This document shows positions 56,893 through 64,000 of a stretch of DNA of 64,000 nucleotides, in pieces. Made by a program: the position numbers and the translations under genes. Source of the stretch: Thelephora terrestris (taxonomy: Eukaryota; Basidiomycota; Agaricomycetes; Thelephorales; Thelephoraceae); contig WIUZ02000015.1 of assembly GCA_015956445.1 (NCBI GenBank), positions 1 through 64,000 of the forward strand. Reading direction: 5' to 3'. Positions within the stretch are counted from its first letter, which is position 1. The number at the start of each line of letters is the position of its first letter. Below the pieces are notes generated by a model. The model was given only the letters and a program-made list of their open reading frames with translations. It made no database searches and was not told where the DNA came from.

Positions 56893-59808
56893 GGGGCCCC
56901 GCGCCGACTGGCTAGATGTGATTTATAACCGAGGAAATGGAGGGCGTGAATTTGTAATGACCAAAAGTAGATCTCGGCAAAGCAACAAATTTAAGCTTCG
57001 CGCAATCAGGCTCCTGGAATGTAATCTAGCAGCGGTGGTTACATCCGCAACGACAAGGGAAAGCAGTGGATAGAGCGTTGGGAACAAATGTACACGAGAG
57101 AGGCCTGAGAGGGAGGATGGAAATTTGCGGCAGTCCTCTTTCTTTTCCCTGGAGCTAGGCCATTCTTTTTTGTTCGGGAGGCCGGAGAAGACGACGTAAT
57201 ACTGTGTCACCAGGACGAGGGTGTTAACACCGAGGCCGATTTGGATAGATTGTGCTTAATAGGCTCACCCACTTCTCTTCCAAACAGGCGATATTGTGAT
57301 GAAGAGACATTGGGATCTCACGCTGTAAAGAAAGTGAGTTTCCCCTGCACAGTCACTAAGTAATGCATATATTTATATCGAACTGCCAGCGTCTCCGACG
57401 ATCAAAAATCTTTCCCATCTGGATAGCACGTCCACCAGCGCAATAGAAATACGGGAAGGTGTTCAAGGCTGCGATCGTCACGGTGGGAGTTTGTTTGATG
57501 ACCTGCTGAAACCAATCTGTGGTCGACCGGAGATGATGGTGGAGTGGCGAGAAAAGACTGAGGCAACTGATTCATCGGAGCTTGCACAGTTCATGACATC
57601 GCCCAACACTGCGACTCTTCAATGAGGTTTTGAGGCTTCCGACAGCAACGTTTTCATCCGAGCCAATGAAATCGGCTCATCCAACAATTCACTCCCGGGC
57701 TTCTTCCTAGTCTCCCTCAGCAACGTAAGACCAGATAGTGAGAACCTCATTCTTGTGTGCCAGACATTGCGGAGGATTCGACAGGATTCGACCTATATAT
57801 TGAAAATTTGAGCTGCTAGAGGGTCAGCGCGGTAGTAACTCACGGTGCGAAGTAAACGGGGGCGAGTTCGGCCTCTTGAAGGAGACGAGCGAAACCGCGT
57901 TGTCATGCCCTGATCGTTACTTCGCCCAACCCTTGGCGCGGCATCAGGCACTCCGCCCATGTGTGTACCAGGCCGTCTTGTTACACAGTCTCCGTGGCGG
58001 AGTCCCGCTGCACTCGAACGCAAGGCGAGTCGGACACCGTGTAAACCATTGAAGTGAAGGGTCCGAGCGCTTTCAAGCGCTTGTCCTCTCGACCCAATCC
58101 GATGGCCAGGATCAGGCCGAGTGAATTGTGAATGACACATCATTTCGTGTGGTCACGAGAGCAAGGATCTTGCAAGGCGCGGTTATTGGAAGTGATGGTT
58201 AAAAGATTGCGCCCGTACAATGAACTTGACCGAGGAGATCGGGAATAAGCTGCGGTGGGGATTAGCACAATATATGGCCGGCATGTCTATGTAGACCGAG
58301 TTCGAGCAAGACGGGCCACCAAGCGCTACCGAACCCTTCACCTTGGAGATGAGATCGCGGGCTCTTTAGGTAACGGCCCCACCACGGAGGTTTACACCAC
58401 ATTGAATCCGGCCCAAGTTTGCGAGAGTGTGGAAGGATGATTAAGTGACCCTGGGCTCTCGAGGAACCTCGTAAGATCTCGTCTTCCTGCCGGTTTTGAC
58501 CAATCACGAATATCCCAGTGCGCTCGACGCTTGAATAACATTCATACCTGGTATTACAGTGCTCGGCATTCGGAGTCATAAACGAACCCTCGCCACTCGT
58601 CTTACAGTGGTGCCATCACACCAGGAAAATGGGATGGACTCCGCGAGTGTAACCCCGGCCACGACAAGTGCTCGTCACTTCAACAAAAAAAAAAAAGAAG
58701 AGGCGCGCGAACCCCAGGACACCATGGCTGTAGGGTAGATTTTGCTGGTTGCCCTTTCAAGCGATAAGATCAGCGGGAGGTCGTACCAAGGCGACAAAAA
58801 CAAATCCACCATCTTCCGTGTGGACCTACCTCCACTCCTGTGAACCCGAGGTTGGATTTCGTTCTCAAGGGGCCCTTCCCTTCCCTGTCACCGGGACGCC
58901 GGGCATCCCCGATGCTCGAAGGGCTGCCGTGGAGGGCCATTAGTCAATGCTTTTCGTGTGTTTCCGTGCACTAGGCCGGAGAATCCTGGGGTGGTTCCCG
59001 ATTGATCGCCTGTGTGGAGAGAAATTCGAGGGGAACTCTATACCACTGTGAGGGCCATTCCTGTCGGATTCAGTATCGCGTTTCAGTACAGCGAAAGTAA
59101 GCGGAAAAACGGGACCCGGTGCCTTGGGAAGTTGTCCACACAAACGAAAATACTTAGCTGTAAGCAACTAAACGCACTCGCGCGTGCAGTTCAGTGTACG
59201 CGTTGTAGTGTTGCCCCGCCAGCTCGACAAAAAACTGCGTTCTGCACAATGACTTGACAATCCCATCATCCCCTAGATCTTCCACTCTTCCAGACCCTTA
59301 GGTAGAACCAGAGGGGTCAAATTCACCTGATATGCCTTTGGAGAGAGGTCAAACGGGAGCTTTAGCTGGGCAATACGAAGCGCATAGACCGGAGCGATGG
59401 GTGTGCCGTACCCGTCGTCCTGCGCCACATGGGTCCTAATCGTAATCACAGCTCCCCAGCAAAGATAGGCAAGGCCTCGAGCCTGGACTTGAGGCTTAGA
59501 TTTGGGGTGACCATTACTGTAATAGCTCAGGGAACGCTAATAGTTGATCGCCAGTTGTTTCAATGGCCCGAAGTCCGCATATTTCAGGGCTGATCGATTG
59601 ATCCCGTGACAATTTGTATTATCGCTACGGCTTTTTCGAGTTTTTGTGCCATTCCGGTACTTCGATAGTGAGCAGAAAATTGGTTCCAAACTCTTTGCGA
59701 CGCGGTCAATCGCGGCGCAAATAGCTGATCGCAATCGCTGATGCAGTTCAGTGTGTGCCTTCTGCCGCTGCTCCGCCAGCTTGACAACAGACCTTGGGTT
59801 CTGTGGGA
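56893..59808. other. No recognisable gene
   Basis: Only short frames with no motif on either strand. A 13-base A run at 58685-58697 is the only notable low-complexity feature. The last few hundred bases should hold the promoter of the kinase gene that follows. Confidence 0.35.
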
Positions 59809-61485
59809 ATGCTGTTCTCCTTTCCTATCTCACGTTCTCTCAGAACAGGGCGTTCACGCTTCCTACTCTCTCATGCTCTCTCACCTGGTTTTCGAATAGC
59901 TTCGCGTCCCCTCAGCAGCACCTCGCCCAGAATGTCCGAACGGCCCCCTCATCTCCCAGACGCCCTATACAAAGCCAGCGACTCCTTAAAGGCCTTAGGG
60001 TGGCCGGAAGAGGACCTCACAGCGACCGCTGACGAAGGCGCCGGCTTCTACCCACTGCGACTCGGCGAGACGCTCGACGATGGACGATTTGTCATCACCA
60101 GGAAGCTCGGTTGGGGCGGATATTCGACCGTGTGGTTGGCGAGGGACCGCAAGTGTGCTTTTGAAAAGACTTTGGCTCCATGCGACGCCTAGTTGATTCG
60201 AATAAACAGAGACAATCGCCACGTCGCAATCAAGGTTCTATCGGCCTTTGCATCGAGGGAAATTAAAGCAGGAAGGCTTGCAGAACTCGAACTGCTACGA
60301 AAGGCCACAAGCGCATCACCAAATCATCGCGGGTCTGTTCGCGTAATTCGCCTCTTGCATGAATTTACCTTCGAGAGTTTTGCTGGCCAGCACGTTTGCC
60401 TCGTCACTGATGTGCTGAGCTACGACGTTCCGGGTTTGCAAAGCCAACTCAAAGACCCACGGCTTCCTCTCGCATCTATCTTGCGCCTAACGAAACACGT
60501 CTTGAAAGGTTTGGAATATCTCCACGACGAATGCAAGGTGGTCCATTCCGGTACGCCCTATCCATTCTTTGTCGTTGCCATCGGCCGGTGGGTCTGACTT
60601 TCCGAAAGACTTGAAACCCGGAAACATCCTTCTGCTGCCATCTGATGTGAACGACATCGTCATGCATGAACTCGCTGAAAACCCGGCCACGTTTTATGAG
60701 TTCCCGAAGACGATACCGCCCGACGAGCTTCCGTTTCACCCGGTCTTCTCGGCTCCCCTTATTTTTCACCTGGACACGAGTAAAGAAAGTAGCCTGCGCT
60801 GGGTTATCGCGGATTTGGGACATGGTGCGTTTGAACGGCGTTAATCATGGAAAAATTAATGAGAACGAGTGTTCCGCAGCTCACCCCCATGGTAAATACC
60901 TAAGCAAGACAGTACAGCCCTACGCTCTTCGTGCGCCTGAGGTCAACATCAGTCTCGAGTGGGGTCCCGCGATCGATATATGGAGTCTCGGTTGCATGGT
61001 ATAAGCGTTTCTTTCCACCCACCTACCTCCTATGCACTTCCTAACGGCCTCTCCTAGATGTACGAGCTTGCAACCGATCGTTGGCTTTTTCGCCCAGAAG
61101 TCATGGGTGATATACCTCGTGATATCGTTCATCTTGCACAGATGGCACAATTTACTGGTCAATGCCATGACGATGTTGCATCGGAGCAATACGAAATTCA
61201 AGAAAAGCAACATGATCTCAAAAGTAAGGAATACAGTGTACACCTTGACGTCGCCTAGCATACTCACCTTTGCCATCCCCAGGCATGTTGAAGCGGGCGG
61301 CTGAGGGAAGCGCTGTGTCCACACCCATCAAATTCTATTTGAACGAATCGGCAGTATTCAGCAATGGTGCTGACGAAGTTTCCACATTCGTGAGGATTAT
61401 GCGGTCTTTCCTGGCTCTCGATCCAGCCAAGAGGCCCCGTGCAGTGAAGGCTTTGCTTGACCCCGCTTTTATGAATGTCCTGTGA
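59809..61485 (+). CDS. SRPK-like protein kinase
   Basis: Exons 59809-60152, 60210-60550, 60609-60824, 60880-60998, 61058-61223 and 61283-61485 join in phase to 462 residues. Motifs: GWGGYSTVW (about 101-109), VAIKVL (K123), VVHSDLKPGNILL (HSD replaces HRD, D229), ADLGH (DLG replaces DFG, D297), QPYALRAPEV, IDIWSLGCM and LALDPAKRP. DLG and HxDLKP forms are normal for the SR-protein kinase group, and fungi have many divergent members. The first 40 residues are Arg/Ser-rich and lack acids (MLFSFPISRSLRTGRSRF...RPLSSTSPRMSE), like a mitochondrial presequence. A start at the internal ATG (59932) would remove it. Confidence 0.88.
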
Positions 61486-63171
61486 GGTCGCATGCATTCC
61501 GCAAGCTATTAATCGTGATGTCACACAAGTATGTGGACCGTACTTCTAAGCGTAGGCTCGGCGGTTGGGTTTACATGTTCAGATCTAACGACCTGTAGTT
61601 CGAGGTGAAAAACGATCTACCCAACTCATCCTCGTACGATGGTGTGCCAGACATCCCCGGCGGTCGAAAGGCGGTCGACCTTCGCTCACAACGCCATCAA
61701 AATCCAAAATTAAAGTCACGCCACCCGACAAGTAAACGCGCCCCTCCCTGGACTCGCGCGGGTCGGCAGAAGGTCCTGAATTTGAGGATCCCAAGTACTC
61801 TTATACCTTCGAAGCTGGGAAGTGATTCGTCTCGTGATCCAGCCTCAGGTTTTGCGACCAGATTCCACTGTCGGACGGTGGTTTTCGGCTATCACACCCA
61901 CCTGTTCTACTCTCACGGTGCGCATACGTGACAGTCCGTTTTTTTACGTATTCGGAGTGGTTGATGTTCAGCCAGATCAATAAGTACATACGCCAGCGTT
62001 CGCTCCAGCAAACTTGATGAACTGTGGATGTTTGTTCGGCGTCGCCCTCGCCCCGTGAACAGATGCTTTGGCGTAGACAATTTCGGACATCCGCTTTGTC
62101 TTCGCCAGGCGATCAGTAATTTTTTTTCTCCAGGACCATCCCGCACTAACAATAGCTGCGATCGAGTCAGATTATTTAAGCTCAGTGATCAGCCTTGCGG
62201 TTCGATTGGATCAGTGGGTCCCCCGACAGATTTAAGCAGCCCATCGACCTGATCTACCGACAAATGATGTGGAATGGAACAGGAGCATTTGGGCCACCGT
62301 TCACACCCCCTGTCCTTAGCAAGAGTGTCACTGCGAGAACCAAGGTGGGGCAATCGGGTCAAATACTATGAAACAATTTTCCGAAAAAAAAAAAAAAACC
62401 GGGGCCACGTGGCACAGATGATCGACGGTGGGAATTTGGAAACGCTGGCAGGTCTCCGGAGGCTATTTCATAAGCAAATCGACCAAGTCCTTCGACTTCT
62501 CTGCTAAAAATCCCAGCCGGCGGGTTGCTGATGTATGGGCCTATCTCATTCAGATTGTAAAAGCTTTCGGACCCCCACGGGGGTCCTTTGTTTGGGGTCG
62601 GACAGGCTATTATCGCACGTCTCCTCTCGCCCCGCTTCGACCGCTGGCTTGCCTTCAGCATAGACTTCACTGGTTAATGCTACAAATGCGCGTACTACAG
62701 TTGTTTTTCGCAATCATCCCGCGCGTGAGACCCTGCTACGCCTTTCATGGATGCTCTCTTCCCCAAACTGGTGCTGAATGTAGGGTGCCGTGCTGGCGAG
62801 AGGGTCTCGGTCGTACCGCGCCCATAGTAAATAATATAGTATCTGCACTGCGTAATCACAAACCAAAAACCGGAAAATTTCGCCAATAATCTCGGCTACT
62901 GGCACCGCGCGGTGACCGCGGAGAAACCAGAACTTTTCTACACATTCCTCCCCAGGAAGTCACTCGTAATTACGTGAGTTTCCCTCCCGCCACATGACGA
63001 TACCGCCAGTACCAGCCTGACCGTAACCCGTGATCAGAGCAATCGGCCGGCATCCCTGCCAGACTGAAACGAGGGTGGTAACTCCACTCGGGCATCAGGA
63101 CAACAAAAGCCCCTTCGGATCTACAGTATGCTTTCGATCCCGCTTCGTCGCTCCCACTGTCATCTCAAGAG
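61486..63171. other. No recognisable gene; upstream of OAT
   Basis: Short frames only, none with a motif. A 15-base A run lies near 62384-62398. The right part presumably includes the ornithine aminotransferase promoter. Confidence 0.35.
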
Positions 63172-64000
63172 ATGACTCCAGTAGCTGCCACTACGACCCA
63201 ATCCTCTCCCCCGATGCTCAATTCGACCAGCATCATCGACCTCGAGCATCGTTATGCAGCTCACAAGTGAGTCACACCCCCGTTTCATCAATGTGATCCT
63301 TATGGGAGTCGTCGTCTAGTTATCATCCTCTTCCGATCGTCTTTGAGTCGGCAAAGGGAGCAAAGTAAGCTCATAAATCGCGCCCGCCGAGCGATATTCG
63401 AAGCCAAAGCTAATTTGCACTACTCGCTGTCAGGGTATGGGATCCTGAAGGCAAAGAGTATATCGATATGCTCTCGGCGTACTCGTGAGTGCATGTTGAC
63501 CATATATGTTACCCCTCACATCTCACGGAGAATTCTTCCGAAGTGCCGTCAATCAAGTCTGTTCAAAACAATCAGATTCTTAGACGCTTTCACTGACCAC
63601 AATTTAACAGGGCCACTGCCACCCAAGGCTTGTCAAAGCCTTGGTAGACCAAGCATCCAAATTAACCCTCTCATCGAGGGCATTTTATAATTCAAATTTC
63701 GGGCCGTTCGCCCAGAAGGTCACCGCCCTCTTCGGATACGACATGGTGCTGCCAATGAACACTGGTGCAGAAGCCGTAGAAACAGCCATAAAGCTCGCTC
63801 GTAAGTGGGCCTATGAGAAAAAGGGAGTCGAGCAAGGGAAAGCCATCGTCTTTAGTGCGGAGGGCAACTTTCACGGGCGGACTGTTGGGGTCATCAGGTG
63901 AACAGATCCCGTGCGCTGCACTGGTTTATGACTTCTGATCCTATTCGCTTTCGCCGTCCAGTATGAGCACAGACCCTGACAGTCGGGGAGGTTTCGGACC
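63172..64000 (+). CDS. Ornithine aminotransferase, 5' part (runs off the window)
   Basis: Exons 63172-63266, 63320-63364, 63434-63484, 63544-63556 (13 bases), 63611-63897 and 63962 to the window end join in phase. The product reads [109 protein letters not shown], the standard class III aminotransferase start of ornithine-delta-aminotransferase (CAR2 in yeast). It converts ornithine and 2-oxoglutarate to glutamate semialdehyde and glutamate. The PLP lysine lies beyond the window. No presequence is seen, so it is probably cytosolic as in yeast. Confidence 0.95.

Overview
The window looks like nuclear DNA of a filamentous basidiomycete, most likely an agaricomycete. Its genes carry several short (about 45-65 base) GT-AG introns. 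It contains a Plavaka-type DNA transposase, a DUF6698 gene and a fused transposon-associated/ubiquitin-protease-like gene of the kind seen in mushroom-forming fungi, together with ordinary fungal housekeeping genes (fes1, a cla4-type PAK kinase, CNOT11, an Rrn5-like factor, a WOPR regulator, ornithine aminotransferase). No genus can be named from this sequence alone.

Layout. About 1-15.7 kb is repeat-dominated: degenerate repeats, a 21-base minisatellite, worn TGACA-type LTRs, and a three-level nest. In the nest, a coiled-coil protein gene on the minus strand is interrupted by a CACTG-ended foldback element, which is itself interrupted by a 2.31 kb TGTCA...TGACA element carrying two divergent reading frames. 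A second copy of the 2.3 kb element lies at 13.1-15.4 kb, next to a GA-rich tract and a truncated zinc-finger exon. About 17.7-28.7 kb is a transposon-type gene cluster: the Plavaka transposase on the minus strand, then a divergent 1258-residue fusion gene and a DUF6698 gene on the plus strand, followed by subterminal-like repeats.

29.3-35.7 kb is a complete Ty1/copia retrotransposon. Its 354-base LTRs look identical, its 1630-codon gag-pol frame is open, and it has a 5-base target duplication. It sits exactly at the start codon of fes1, so fes1 keeps its ATG but has lost contact with its own promoter. 35.7-64 kb is gene-dense host DNA: fes1, cla4-like PAK, CNOT11 (-), FAR-17a/AIG1-like (-), a small membrane protein, Rrn5-like (-), an uncertain membrane protein (-), a WOPR regulator, a 3-beta-HSD/sterol dehydrogenase-like enzyme, an AKAP7-like 2H phosphoesterase, an SRPK-like kinase and the 5' part of ornithine aminotransferase, which runs off the window end. 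The gaps at 51.2-53.5, 56.9-59.8 and 61.5-63.2 kb hold nothing I recognise.

How certain the models are. For fes1, cla4, AIG1, Rrn5, WOPR, the dehydrogenase, the AKAP7-like gene, the SRPK-like gene, the OAT 5' end, the small membrane protein and the fusion gene, I placed introns by hand from GT-AG signals, reading-frame phase and remembered family motifs; exon lengths add up in phase. CNOT11, Plavaka and DUF6698 are certain as families but have some unplaced exon edges. No similarity search was run.
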